This document shows, in pieces, positions 1 to 8,629 of a DNA stretch of 64,000 nucleotides. The notes under the pieces are model-generated. The model saw only the letters and a list, made by a program, of their open reading frames with translations, was not told where the DNA came from and made no database searches. How positions within the stretch are numbered: position 1 is the stretch's first letter; each line of letters begins with the position of its first letter. This DNA comes from Lysobacterales bacterium (GTDB taxonomy: Bacteria > Pseudomonadota > Gammaproteobacteria > Xanthomonadales > Rhodanobacteraceae). The stretch covers positions 117,448 through 181,447 of the forward strand of contig NSJK01000004.1 of NCBI GenBank assembly GCA_002632325.1, given 5' to 3'. Both the position numbers and the translations under genes were made by a program.

Positions 1-48
1 GAGCGTCGCGCCGCGCAAGGCCGCATCGGGCCGCAAGGGCGCGACTGT

Positions 49-54
49 TAGAAT
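49..54 (+). promoter_or_regulatory. candidate -10 box of the nudJ-mnmA-hflD operon
   Basis: TAGAAT matches the sigma70 -10 consensus in five of six positions and ends six bases before the nudJ ATG at 61. No purine-rich ribosome binding site lies between it and the ATG. If this box is used, transcription would start at about the A of the start codon and the mRNA would be leaderless. No convincing -35 hexamer is visible, so this is a weak, position-based inference. Confidence 0.3.
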
Positions 55-60
55 CTGACA

Positions 61-543
61 ATGAATTCTCCTTCCGTGTCCGGCCCTGACGGCCAAGAGA
101 ACTGGCAGCCGCACGTCACCGTGGCGACCGTGGTCGCCCGCGATGGCCGTTTCCTCATCGTCGAGGAACGGGTCGAGGGTCGGCGCGTACTCAATCAGCC
201 GGCCGGCCACCTCGATGCGGGCGAGTCGCTGCAAGCCGCAGCGGTGCGCGAGACGCTCGAGGAAACCGGCTGGCATGTCGAGCTCGAACATTTCCTCGGC
301 GTGAGCCAATGGACCAGCGGCACGCTGCACTTCATACGCTTCGCGTTCGCCGCCACCGCCCTGCGTCATGAACCCGAGCGTCCGCTCGACACCGGCATCA
401 TCGCTGCGCATTGGCTCAGCCGTGAAGAAATCGCTGCAGCCGACAACCTGCGCAGCCCGATGGTGCTCGCCAACATCGACACCTGGCTCGCGCAGCACTG
501 GTTTCCGCTTGATGTCGTGCAGTATCTGGATCGACCGCGATGA
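61..543 (+). CDS. nudJ: NUDIX hydrolase, NudJ-like phosphatase
   Basis: Hydrolyses nucleoside di/triphosphates; NudJ of E. coli releases phosphate from nucleoside diphosphates and thiamine pyrophosphate. The 160-residue protein carries a complete Nudix box at residues 49-71: G49, E55, then R63-E64, E67-E68 and G70. These residues bind the metal for catalysis. It lies directly upstream of mnmA and hflD, the same order as nudJ-mnmA-hflD in E. coli, which supports the NudJ assignment over other Nudix subfamilies. Its stop codon overlaps the mnmA start (ATGA at 540-543), so translation is probably coupled. No ribosome binding site precedes the ATG. Substrate specificity cannot be read from the sequence. 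Confidence 0.85.
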   Translation: MNSPSVSGPDGQENWQPHVTVATVVARDGRFLIVEERVEGRRVLNQPAGHLDAGESLQAAAVRETLEETGWHVELEHFLGVSQWTSGTLHFIRFAFAATALRHEPERPLDTGIIAAHWLSREEIAAADNLRSPMVLANIDTWLAQHWFPLDVVQYLDRPR

Positions 544-1652
544 CGGTCGAGGTCATCGTCGGACTCTCCGGCGGCGTCGATTCCTCGGTAGCGGCCCTGC
601 TGTTGCAGCGCGAAGGCGTTTCGATCGCCGGCTTGTTCATGCAGAACTGGGAAGACCAAGATGCCGGCAGCGGCTGCAGCGTCGATGCCGATCGCAAGGA
701 TGCGGTGGCAGTCTGCGCGCAGCTTGGAATCCCGCTGCACCTGTGCAATTTCGCCGCTCAGTATCGCGCCCAGGTGTTCGAGCACTTCCTCGCCGAACAT
801 CGCCGTGGCCGCACGCCCAATCCCGACGTGCTGTGCAATCGCGAAATCAAGTTCAAGACCTTCCTCGAGCATGCGCAATCACTGGGCGCACGCCAGATCG
901 CCACCGGCCACTATGCGCGGCTGGATTGCGTGGATGGACTCTGGCGCCTGCTGCGCGCACACGATCAATCCAAGGACCAGACCTATTTCCTGCATGCACT
1001 GGGACAGGACGCGCTCGCCGCCACGCGCTTTCCGCTCGGCGACCTGGACAAGACACAGGTGCGCGCCCTCGCACGCGAAGCGGGCTTGCCGACCCACGCG
1101 AAGAAGGACTCGACCGGCATCTGCTTCATCGGCGAGCGCGACTTCCGCAGTTTTCTCGCCCGCTACATCCCCGCCCAACCCGGCGTGATGCGCACGCCTG
1201 AAGGCGTCGAGCTGGGCGAGCACGAAGGCGTCTTCCACTACACGCTTGGCCAGCGCGGCGGACTGGGCATCGGTGGTCGCAAGGATGGCGATGGTGAGCC
1301 GTGGTATGTGGTCGGCAAGGATGTCGCGGCCAACATTCTTCATGTCGCGCAGGGCAATGCCAATCAGTTCCTGCACTCGCATCGATTGGTTGCCGACGGA
1401 TTGACCTGGATTGCCGGCGCACCGCCCGCGCAGGCGTTTCGCTGCAGCGCGATGACGCGCTATCGACAGACGCCGCAGCCCTGCACGGTCACGCTCGCTG
1501 GTGACGAGGCGCGGGTTTCATTCGACGACGCCCAGCGCGCCGTCACCCCCGGCCAGTCGGTGGTGTTCTACGATGGCGAGGTGTGTCTGGGCGGCGGCGT
1601 GATCGACCGCAGCGATGCGATATTCGGAGGCTGGAGGACGCATGAAGCGTGA
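540..1652 (+). CDS. mnmA: tRNA-specific 2-thiouridylase MnmA
   Basis: Cytoplasmic enzyme that adenylates and thiolates U34 of tRNA-Lys, -Glu and -Gln, using sulfur relayed from IscS via the Tus proteins. The 370-residue length is normal. The N-terminal PP-loop SGGVDSS is at residues 10-16. The two catalytic cysteines are present: C99 in the LCNREIKF motif (nucleophile) and C195 in TGICFIGER (persulfide carrier). The start overlaps the nudJ stop. The gene overlaps the start region of hflD, whose ATG at 1642 lies inside the mnmA 3' end. Confidence 0.97.
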   Translation: MTVEVIVGLSGGVDSSVAALLLQREGVSIAGLFMQNWEDQDAGSGCSVDADRKDAVAVCAQLGIPLHLCNFAAQYRAQVFEHFLAEHRRGRTPNPDVLCNREIKFKTFLEHAQSLGARQIATGHYARLDCVDGLWRLLRAHDQSKDQTYFLHALGQDALAATRFPLGDLDKTQVRALAREAGLPTHAKKDSTGICFIGERDFRSFLARYIPAQPGVMRTPEGVELGEHEGVFHYTLGQRGGLGIGGRKDGDGEPWYVVGKDVAANILHVAQGNANQFLHSHRLVADGLTWIAGAPPAQAFRCSAMTRYRQTPQPCTVTLAGDEARVSFDDAQRAVTPGQSVVFYDGEVCLGGGVIDRSDAIFGGWRTHEA

Positions 1653-2268
1653 AGCACGCGTGATCGCATTCGCAGGCATCCTGCAAGGCTGCCGGCTGGT
1701 GCACGATCTCGCCACCCAGGGCCGCGCCGATGCGCAGGCCACCCAGACCAGCCTTGCCAGCATTTTCCGCATCGATGCCGAGGATGCTGCCGACGTGTTC
1801 GGCGGCATCTCCGGACTGCGACTCGGCTTCGAAGCCCTGATCGATCAGGTCGATGGCAAGCAACGCAACCTGCCGGTCACGCGCCTCGCACTCGGCGTAT
1901 TGCGCCTGCAAGGAAAACTCATGCGCCAGCCGCGCATGCTCGCCACGCTGCGCGCGGGCATCGAGAGCACGCAGCGCCAGGTCGATCATTTCGGCCTCGG
2001 CCATCCTACCGTGCAGGCGCGACTGGCCGAGCTCTACGTGGAAACGCTCTCGCAACTGCGACCGCGCGTGATCGTGCACGGCAATCCGCAGCATCTGGCG
2101 AATGCACAACTGGTGGCGCAGATCCGCACGCTGTTGCTCGCCGCAGTGCGCGCGGCCGTGCTCTGGCGTCAGGTCGGCGGCAGCCAGTTGCGTCTGCTGA
2201 TCCGCCGCCGCGAATACGCGATGCTCGCGCGCGGCCTGCTCGCACGCAGCACCCTCGACAGAGGCTGA
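1642..2268 (+). CDS. hflD: high frequency lysogenization protein HflD homologue
   Basis: HflD is a small, mostly alpha-helical protein associated with the cytoplasmic membrane; in E. coli it binds phage lambda CII and lowers lysogeny, and its housekeeping role is unclear. The start at 1642 is preferred over an in-frame ATG at 1615 because GGAGGA sits just upstream at 1633-1638; this gives 208 residues, the usual length. The sequence begins [16 protein letters not shown] and continues with the family's helical pattern. It overlaps the mnmA stop by 11 bases, so it is the third gene of the nudJ-mnmA-hflD operon, and it converges with the gene on the opposite strand that ends at 2292. Confidence 0.9.
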   Translation: MKREARVIAFAGILQGCRLVHDLATQGRADAQATQTSLASIFRIDAEDAADVFGGISGLRLGFEALIDQVDGKQRNLPVTRLALGVLRLQGKLMRQPRMLATLRAGIESTQRQVDHFGLGHPTVQARLAELYVETLSQLRPRVIVHGNPQHLANAQLVAQIRTLLLAAVRAAVLWRQVGGSQLRLLIRRREYAMLARGLLARSTLDRG

Positions 2269-2291
2269 GTGCGGTGCGCGGCCGCGCAGGA

Positions 2292-3605
2292 TCAGTTCTC
2301 GAAGCCGTCCGCGAAGATCGTGTCCGAGAGCAGGCTCTGGTGGACGAGCACGAAAATGTCCGAAGCACTGTTGCCATCGCCCGGATCGATGTCGTTTGCA
2401 GTCGATTCGAATGCCATCGACAGGCCATTGGCGTTCACCGCCAGCGAATAGCCCGATTGGCCATTGGGCATCTCCCCGGCGTTGTTGCTGCTCAGCAGTT
2501 CCGGCGCTCCTTGTCCGGGCACGTACAGGAACACCACGTACTTCGAAGCGCTCGGGCCGGCCGGTGCGTTACAGGCCATGATCACGGTGCCAAGGTCGGA
2601 AACCGCGGTATCGCGGCAGCTCTCGGTGTAGCTGGCATCCAGGTCCGCGGGGCGCGGGATCGGTATCGTGGTCTGGGTCTGGCGATCGCGCAGGTACACG
2701 CCACTGTTGTTGATGCAGTCGCCGTTGACCGCGCCCAGACCGCCGTAGCATCGGGACTGGAAGCTGACGTAGCGACCATTGGCGGAAATCGCCGACCGCG
2801 CGGTGGCCGCCGTGCTGCTCGCGCCGCTTGCACCGACGCGACTGATGAGTTCACTGGTGTTGTTCACGACATCGCGCACATAGGTCTGCCCCCAGCCGGC
2901 ACCCGGGAAAAGATCCTGGCTGCAGGTGAAGGTGACAAGGCGCCCATCGCCGGATAGCGCATGCGGATACAGGCTGCAATTGCCGCCCGACGCGCTGCCG
3001 TCCGGCTTGGCGGTCACCAGCTCAACGGTACCTGCCAGCATGTCCTTCTGGATGATCTCGGTGTTGCCGCCGGTGGCCACGCCCAGATTGGTCGATGCCG
3101 AGGCGAACACGACGTAGCGCCCATCGGTGGACATCGACACCGTATCGTCGTCGGTACCGTTCTGAGCAGCCTGGCCAATGACATTGGAACTGGCCAGCAG
3201 CACCTGTGCGGTCTGGCGATCCTTGCGCAACACCTGCCAGCCCGGGCCCGAGGGGTGGCCATAGGTCAGGAAGGTCACAAAACGCCCGTCGTCCGAAACG
3301 ACCGGGTGTTCACCGCGGAACACGCCAGTGCCGTCCGTCGAAGCCACATCAATGAGACCAGTATCGAGATCCACGACGACGGCGCGCGTGCCGTTGTAGG
3401 CGTCGCCAACCCAGTTTTGCGCAGTACTGGCAAAGACCACGGTTCGCCCATCGGCGGAAACATCCACCGCGGTCGATGCGCCATTGGCTTCGAGATTGAT
3501 GTCCGGGATCAGGCGACCATAGATGAACTGCGCGCTGGCCGGGGCGCAAAGCATGGCCAGCGCGGGCACGATCAGCAAGTATGAAACGGGCAGGCGAATC
3601 GTCAT
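2292..3605 (-). CDS. exported TolB/PD40-like beta-propeller protein with C-terminal FADGFEN tag
   Basis: Function unknown. The 437-residue protein has a Sec signal peptide (hydrophobic LLIVPALAMLCAPASA, residues about 9-24). It then has repeated blocks of the type VSADGRTVVFAST, VSDDGRFVTFLT, MSTDGRYVVFASA and ISANGRYVSFQS, typical of WD40-like PD40 blades in TolB-type propellers. The start at 3605 is chosen because GGAG lies 6 bases upstream and the signal peptide follows at once; an upstream ATG at 3692 would add 29 residues that do not look exported. The last residues, DTIFADGFEN, match the ends of three neighbouring exported proteins. No catalytic motif is seen, so a binding or surface role is more likely than an enzymatic one. 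Confidence 0.8.
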   Translation of the reverse strand: MTIRLPVSYLLIVPALAMLCAPASAQFIYGRLIPDINLEANGASTAVDVSADGRTVVFASTAQNWVGDAYNGTRAVVVDLDTGLIDVASTDGTGVFRGEHPVVSDDGRFVTFLTYGHPSGPGWQVLRKDRQTAQVLLASSNVIGQAAQNGTDDDTVSMSTDGRYVVFASASTNLGVATGGNTEIIQKDMLAGTVELVTAKPDGSASGGNCSLYPHALSGDGRLVTFTCSQDLFPGAGWGQTYVRDVVNNTSELISRVGASGASSTAATARSAISANGRYVSFQSRCYGGLGAVNGDCINNSGVYLRDRQTQTTIPIPRPADLDASYTESCRDTAVSDLGTVIMACNAPAGPSASKYVVFLYVPGQGAPELLSSNNAGEMPNGQSGYSLAVNANGLSMAFESTANDIDPGDGNSASDIFVLVHQSLLSDTIFADGFEN

Positions 3606-3739
3606 GGTGGACTCCGAAGCATGGGTGGGCAAGGGCGCCGCTGCCAGGGTCGGCGAGCAGCCTCTCTGCCTGTTATGCACTTTCGCGGTCAAAATCCCAA
3701 CGCCCCGCGAAAGCCATTCGTGGCCAGCCGTGCGATCCG

Positions 3740-3895
3740 CCGCAGCTCAGGCGTCGACGCCCGCAGCACCTCGCTGGAATTGACGTTGGTCACGCAATCT
3801 TCCCGCAACAGGCGATCGAGCAGGAAGCGTGGGAAGTGATCCAGATCGGCCACCTTGCCTGCGTGCGAATCGGGCGATAGCCGGTGCGGCGGCAA
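3740..3895 (-). pseudogene. remnant of an Lrp/AsnC-family regulator (C-terminal domain)
   Basis: About 50 codons on the minus strand read HRLSPDSH..., VADLDHFPRFLLDRLL and CVTNVNSSEVLR. This resembles the RAM/effector domain of Lrp/AsnC regulators, where a C-H-x-V-[ST]-G-D segment is followed by VxDLDxFxRFLxDRL and then GVTxVxSSFVLR. The N-terminal helix-turn-helix half and the usual terminal TTALPL-like tail are missing, and no frame upstream restores them. I read it as a decayed gene fragment. The match is from memory of the family pattern and could be fortuitous. Confidence 0.4.
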
Positions 3896-4303
3896 AGATT
3901 CCCTACGGTCGCGTGAGCGGAAAGTTCATCGCCGCAGGAAGCGGTGAACGAGCGCAAACTCGGCGTGCAGTTGCCGCGCTGCGACTCCCGCCCTCTGCCA
4001 TCGTGCGCTGCACCGGATGCAGCGCCACACCCCGCGCCAACGACTCCGCCGTCAACACCTCGAGCATCGCCAGCGCAGCCATCGACAGCAGACAACGGTT
4101 GGTCAGAACCGAACGCCAAGCACCCGTGTCATCGGCCGCCACCCGCACTCACGGCTTCGCGCATTCGCTCATTCCCTCATCCGTCCTTCCCGGCACCATC
4201 TCCCGAGAAGGAAGGAAAGACAGGCCCGCCAGTCGAGAGCATTGGGCGAGAGCGGGGTTCACGGCTCAGCCGTTTGCTTGCCATGAAGCCGGGCGAGGGT
4301 CGC

Positions 4304-4333
4304 CACCGTGCCGGGTGCGCAGCCGGCACGGTG
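4304..4333 (-). terminator. stem-loop downstream of the repeat-protein gene
   Basis: Perfect 11-bp arms (CACCGTGCCGG at 4304-4314, CCGGCACGGTG at 4323-4333) with an 8-base loop lie 11 bases past the stop of the minus-strand gene ending at 4345. No T-run follows on the minus strand, so it may be an RNA-stabilising or Rho-associated hairpin rather than a classical intrinsic terminator. Confidence 0.4.
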
Positions 4334-4344
4334 AGCGCCTCGTC

Positions 4345-7230
4345 TCAGTTTTCGAACCCGTCGGCGAACACGAGGTCCGGCAACTCGCCGTAGTAGGCGA
4401 TGGCAGCGGGGTGACCGCCTGCACTGGTGAAATCGCCCCCGGCGTAGAGCCGTCCGGCCGCGCCGTCCCAGGCCAGGGCCCTCACCTGGCCGTTCATGCC
4501 CGAGCCCAGCGCCGACCACGCGCTGCCGTTCCACACCGCGGTGTTATTGGCCGCCGTGCCGCCCGCGGTGGTGAATTGGCCCCCGGCGTAGAGCCGCTGG
4601 CCCGCCTCGTCCCAGGCCAAGGCGAGCACTCCGCCGTTCATGCCCAAGCCCAGCGCCGACCACGCGCTGCCGTCCCACGTTGCGGTGTAGTTGGCCGCCG
4701 TGCCGCCCGCGGTGGTGAAGGTGCCCCCGGCGAAGAGCCGCTGGCCCGCGCCGTCCCAAGCCAGTGCGTATACGCTGTAGTCCATGCCCGAGCCCAGCGC
4801 CGACCACGCGCTGCCGTTCCACATCGCGATAGAGTTGACCCCGGCACCGCCCGCCGAGCTGAAGTCGCCTCCGGCGTAGAGCCGCTGGCCCGCGCCGTCC
4901 CAAGCCAGTGCGTATACGCTGTAGTCCATGCCCGAGCCCAGCGCCGACCATGTGCTGCCGTTCCACACCGCGATGCGATTGGCCGCCGTGCCGCCTGCCG
5001 TGCTAAAGCCGCCCCCGGCGTAGAGCCGCCCGGCCGTATCGTCCCAGGCCAGGGCGTTCACGGGATAGTTCATGCCCGAGCCCAACGCCGACCAGGCGCT
5101 GCCGTTCCACGCCGCGATGTAATTGGCCGCCGTGCCGCCCGCCGTGCTGAAGTAGCCCCCGGCGTAGAGCCGCTGGGCCACGCCGTCCCAGGCCAGTGCA
5201 CTCACTCTGTTGTTCATGCCCGAGCCCAGCGCCGACCATGTGCTGCCGTTCCACACCGCGATGCGGTTGGCCGCCGTGCCGCCCGCCCAGATGAAGTCGC
5301 CCCCTGCGTAGAGCCGCTGGGCCGCGCCGTCCCAGGCAAGGGCGTACACAGCGCGATCCATGCCCGAGCCCAGCGCCGACCATGCGCCGCCGTTCCACGC
5401 CGCGATGTAATTGGCTGCCGTGCCGCCCGCCGTGCTGAAGTAGCCACCGGCGTAGAGCCGCTGGCCCGCACCGTCCCAGGCCAGGGCGAACACTGTGCTG
5501 TTCATGCCCGAGCCCAGCGCCGACCACGCGCTGCCGTCCCATACCGCGATGCGATTGGCCGCCGTGCCGCCCGCCGTGGTGAAGGTGCCCCCGGCATAGA
5601 GCTGCTGGCTGGCGCCGTCCCAAGCCAGAGCGGACACGTCATAGTCCATGCCTGACCCCAGCGCCGACCACGCGCTGCCGTTCCACACCGCGATGCCATT
5701 GACCGCCGTTCCGCCCGCCCAGATGAAGTCGCCCCCGGCGTAGAGCCGCTGGGCCGCGCTGTCCCAGGCCAGTGCACGCACTCTGTTGGTCATGCCCAAC
5801 CCCAACGCCGACCACGCGCTGCCGTCCCATACCGCAATGTTATTGGCCGCCGTGCCGCCCGCCCAGCTGAAGTCGCCCCCGGCGTAGAGCCGCTGGGCCG
5901 CGCCGTCCCAGGCCAGGGCGTACACAGCGCTATCCATGCCCAAGCCTATGCCCGGGTCCATGCCCGAGCCCAGCGCCGACCACGTGCTGCCGTCCCACAC
6001 CGCGATGCAATTGGCCGCCGTGCCGCCCGCCGTGGTGAAGTAGCCTCCGGCGTAGAGCCGCTGGGCCGCGCCGTCCCAGACCAGGGCGTGTACGTAGGAG
6101 TTCATGCCCGACCCCAGCGCCGACCACGCGCTGCCATTCCACACCGCGATGTAATTGGCCGCCGTACCGCCCGCCGTGGTGAAGTCGCCCCCGGCGTAGA
6201 GCCGCTGGCCCGCGCCGTCCCAGGCCAGGGCGTACACCGTGTCGCCCACGCCCGGGCCCAGCGCCGACCACGCGCTGCCGTCCCACACCGCGATGTGATT
6301 GGCCAACACGCCGCCATTGGCCGCGGTGAATTCGCCGCCCGCATAGAGTTTGCCGCCACCGACCACCAAGGCCCGGATCAGGCCGTTGAAGCCCGGCTCG
6401 GCAATCCCCGTCCAGTTCGCATCGGTGAAGGTCGGATCAATGCGGATGGGATAGCGTGCGCCTGCGTCCTGCACTTCGATCCGCAGTTGCTTGCTCGACA
6501 GCGGCGTCATGCGTGCGGCGAGGGTGTGGCCGTCGGCATCGATCACCTGCAGGGCGTGGTAGTGCAGCACGCGCCCATCGGCCATGCGCAGGGCGATCGC
6601 ATCGTGCAGGCTTGGCGATGCGCCGGGTTTGCGGGTCGGTCCAGACGCCGACTTGCGCGCCTTGGGTGTTCGAGCCAGGTCATGGGAGTTTGGCGTTCGG
6701 GATTCGGCCTTGCCCCGAGCCACGGGCAAGGCCTGCAGGCTGGCGTGCTCGAACGCCAGATCCAGCTGCAGCGGGCCGGCGCCGGCGGGTTTTGTGCCGA
6801 GGATGAAATCCTGCCGGATGCCGTCGGCATTGGCGGAGTATTCCTGCGTCAAGATGCCTTGCCGCGCGTAGATGCGTTCGCCATCGTGCTGCAGCTTCGC
6901 GGGCAGCGGCTGCCACATGGCGTTCTTGCGCCCGACCGCTGTCACGCGCTGGGTGAACGCGGCGCTTCCGCCTTCGTCCACGGAGCGCAGGAGGAGGCCA
7001 TGCGGACCGATCTCGGCCTGCAGGTCCTGCATCGGCGCGCTCATGCGGATGCGGCCATCGGGCAAAGCCGTGATGGCTTGCGCCGGTTTCGACTGTGCCG
7101 TGGCCTGATCCACCAGATCGGCATGACTCAGCGCCGTGCCTTGCCCTGCCCACGCCGGCGCCACTGCAATCCACGCGCCCCACAGCAACACGATGCGAAA
7201 CGCGCGAGCCAACAGACCCTTGCTGTCCAT
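4345..7230 (-). CDS. exported protein of 13 tandem 48-residue beta-propeller-like repeats, C-terminal FADGFEN tag
   Basis: Function unknown. The 961-residue protein starts at 7230, because AGGAG at 7238-7242 is 7 bases upstream; the ATG at 7236 would leave only one base of spacing. A signal peptide (hydrophobic segment ending in APAWA) is followed by about 280 residues with no recognised family. Then come 13 full repeats and one partial repeat of the form LYAGGDFTTAGGTAAN-IAVWNGSAWSALGSGM-VYALAWDG-GQR. Each carries a W-aromatic strand pattern typical of beta-propeller or kelch-type blades. The C-terminus DLVFADGFEN matches its neighbours. The number of blades exceeds one ordinary propeller, so two stacked propellers or a solenoid are possible. 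It is transcribed divergently from the kelch-like gene at 7516. Confidence 0.8.
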   Translation of the reverse strand: MDSKGLLARAFRIVLLWGAWIAVAPAWAGQGTALSHADLVDQATAQSKPAQAITALPDGRIRMSAPMQDLQAEIGPHGLLLRSVDEGGSAAFTQRVTAVGRKNAMWQPLPAKLQHDGERIYARQGILTQEYSANADGIRQDFILGTKPAGAGPLQLDLAFEHASLQALPVARGKAESRTPNSHDLARTPKARKSASGPTRKPGASPSLHDAIALRMADGRVLHYHALQVIDADGHTLAARMTPLSSKQLRIEVQDAGARYPIRIDPTFTDANWTGIAEPGFNGLIRALVVGGGKLYAGGEFTAANGGVLANHIAVWDGSAWSALGPGVGDTVYALAWDGAGQRLYAGGDFTTAGGTAANYIAVWNGSAWSALGSGMNSYVHALVWDGAAQRLYAGGYFTTAGGTAANCIAVWDGSTWSALGSGMDPGIGLGMDSAVYALAWDGAAQRLYAGGDFSWAGGTAANNIAVWDGSAWSALGLGMTNRVRALAWDSAAQRLYAGGDFIWAGGTAVNGIAVWNGSAWSALGSGMDYDVSALAWDGASQQLYAGGTFTTAGGTAANRIAVWDGSAWSALGSGMNSTVFALAWDGAGQRLYAGGYFSTAGGTAANYIAAWNGGAWSALGSGMDRAVYALAWDGAAQRLYAGGDFIWAGGTAANRIAVWNGSTWSALGSGMNNRVSALAWDGVAQRLYAGGYFSTAGGTAANYIAAWNGSAWSALGSGMNYPVNALAWDDTAGRLYAGGGFSTAGGTAANRIAVWNGSTWSALGSGMDYSVYALAWDGAGQRLYAGGDFSSAGGAGVNSIAMWNGSAWSALGSGMDYSVYALAWDGAGQRLFAGGTFTTAGGTAANYTATWDGSAWSALGLGMNGGVLALAWDEAGQRLYAGGQFTTAGGTAANNTAVWNGSAWSALGSGMNGQVRALAWDGAAGRLYAGGDFTSAGGHPAAIAYYGELPDLVFADGFEN
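4391..6348 (-). repeat. array of 13+ tandem 144-bp coding repeats
   Basis: Thirteen near-identical 144-bp units plus a partial unit encode the 48-residue blades of the repeat protein. The first unit is 49 codons, and the third carries 8 extra codons (a partial duplication of the GSGMD/GLGMD turn). Unit length is a multiple of three, so copy-number change by recombination keeps the frame, and several alternative frames on both strands also stay open through the array. The high similarity between units suggests recent expansion or gene conversion. Confidence 0.9.
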
Positions 7231-7515
7231 GTGCATTCTCCTGTTCTTGCGAAAGCCCCTGCGCGAAGACGCACCGCGCAGCCGCGAGGCAAGCTACCAC
7301 ACGCAGCGGATCGACGAGATTTGATCCCGCCGCCCAGCCAAACCCGGTTGCCACCGAGGGCCGGAAGCTACACCACGGGGCGGGACACACTCAGGCACGA
7401 TCCGTCGATCCGGTCACATCCTCTGGCGCCGAGGTGGAGTCATCATGGCGACTACCCGACTGGTGAGGCGTGCACTTGCTCGCCGGTGTGCTTGTGGACC
7501 AACGACGAGGTCGAC

Positions 7516-8625
7516 ATGCTGAAATCACGCATCGTGTGCTTGGCCGCCGTCGCGCTGATGCCGGCAATCTCTGGTGCAGGTGGCCTTCCCGAGGGTCTGG
7601 GCTGGCATGAATTGCCGAATACGAAAATCCGCCCCTTGTGCCCAAGCGATGAGCAATATCCCGGTATCAGCGGCAACACCGGTTGCAAATCGGTGATGAT
7701 CGCCTGGAGCGGCGCGGCCTTCGACATCGGCGGCAATCGCCTGCTGATCAATGGCGGTGGCCATGCCGACTACGCTGGCAATGAAGTCTACGAGCTCGAC
7801 CTGGACACGCGCGTCATGCGCCGTATCAATGCGCCCAGCCATCCAGTGCGCGATGGCTGCCTGGCCGGCAACAACAGCACCTATGCCGATGGCCGACCGG
7901 TGTCTCGGCACACCTACAACCATCTGGCCTACATCGAAGACCAGGATTTGATGTTCCTGTACGGTGGTTCGCGGTGGCGGTGCGGCTACTTTGGTTCCGA
8001 CACCTGGACGTTCGATCCGGCGCAGGACCAATGGGTGGCGCGCGACAACGCCGATGCGCCCGAAGGCACATACGGATTGTCGGTATCGCGCGACCCGCTG
8101 ACTGGACTGCTGTGGGCGCGCGATGATTTCACCCTGCGTGCTTACGACCCCGCCACGCATCACTGGCAACTCCGTTCCAGCGCGAGCGACATTGGCATGA
8201 GCGACACTCGCAGCGGCGTGGTGGACCCGGTCCGCGGTCGCTATTTCCTCTACACCATGGTGAGCCGCACGTTGTACCACTACGAGATTCGCGACACTGC
8301 GCCCATCCTGACCATCGTCAGCCGTCCGGCGCCGACCTGCAGCTTCATGGACGGCAACGCGGCCGGATGGGTCCATGACCCAAAGCAAGACCGGCTGGTG
8401 GCCTGGAACGGCGGCGACACCGTGCACCTGCTCGATCCGGACACGGCCACCTGCACGACGCTCACGTTTCCGGGCGGCCCCGCCGCGAACGAGCAGGGTA
8501 CCTATGGTCGTTTCGCCTATTCGCCGCAGGATGACGTGTTCGTCACCTGCAACAGCATCGACACGAATTGCTCCATCCTGCGGTTGCGGCCCGGTGACGG
8601 CTTGTTCGCGAATGGTTTCGAGTAA
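7516..8625 (+). CDS. exported kelch-like protein with C-terminal FANGFE tag
   Basis: Function unknown. The 369-residue protein starts at 7516, with GACGAGG at 7504-7510 as ribosome binding site. It begins with a signal peptide (MLKSRIVCLAAVALMPAISGAG). The body has kelch-like features: NRLLINGGGHADYAGNEVYELD, LMFLYGGSRW and DTWTFDPAQDQW, that is, the double-glycine and aromatic pattern of galactose-oxidase/kelch blades. Several cysteines (in CPSDEQ, CKSV, DGCLAG, TCSFMDG, CNS...NCS) suggest disulfides outside the cytoplasm. The end, GDGLFANGFE, is a variant of the tag on its neighbours. The next gene begins 4 bases after its stop, so the two are probably co-transcribed and translationally coupled. 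Confidence 0.8.
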   Translation: MLKSRIVCLAAVALMPAISGAGGLPEGLGWHELPNTKIRPLCPSDEQYPGISGNTGCKSVMIAWSGAAFDIGGNRLLINGGGHADYAGNEVYELDLDTRVMRRINAPSHPVRDGCLAGNNSTYADGRPVSRHTYNHLAYIEDQDLMFLYGGSRWRCGYFGSDTWTFDPAQDQWVARDNADAPEGTYGLSVSRDPLTGLLWARDDFTLRAYDPATHHWQLRSSASDIGMSDTRSGVVDPVRGRYFLYTMVSRTLYHYEIRDTAPILTIVSRPAPTCSFMDGNAAGWVHDPKQDRLVAWNGGDTVHLLDPDTATCTTLTFPGGPAANEQGTYGRFAYSPQDDVFVTCNSIDTNCSILRLRPGDGLFANGFE

Positions 8626-8629
8626 CGCC

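Larger units (their letters stand above)
3606..4344. other. gene-poor interval with Lrp-like remnant and hairpins
   Basis: No intact gene is seen in this 739-base stretch. It contains a 9-bp inverted repeat (CTTTCGCGG at 3680-3688, CCGCGAAAG at 3705-3713), a degraded Lrp/AsnC fragment on the minus strand (about 3740-3895), and a stem-loop at 4304-4333 just beyond the stop of the repeat-protein gene. The rest (about 3896-4300) shows nothing recognisable on either strand. Confidence 0.6.

Noticed and set aside
3680..3713. Inverted repeat CTTTCGCGG/CCGCGAAAG considered as an intrinsic terminator
   Set aside because: Loop of 16 bases, no T-run, and it lies upstream rather than downstream of the adjacent gene.
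3829..5655. 600-codon plus-strand frame opposite the repeat-protein gene, itself with repeats of the type VHARAQRRPRAAVPHRD
   Set aside because: It arises because the 144-bp repeat length keeps all frames open. It lacks a signal peptide and good start, and the minus-strand product has the export signal and tag.
4391..6348. Repeat array considered as CRISPR
   Set aside because: Units are contiguous 144-bp coding repeats without spacers, and no cas genes are present.
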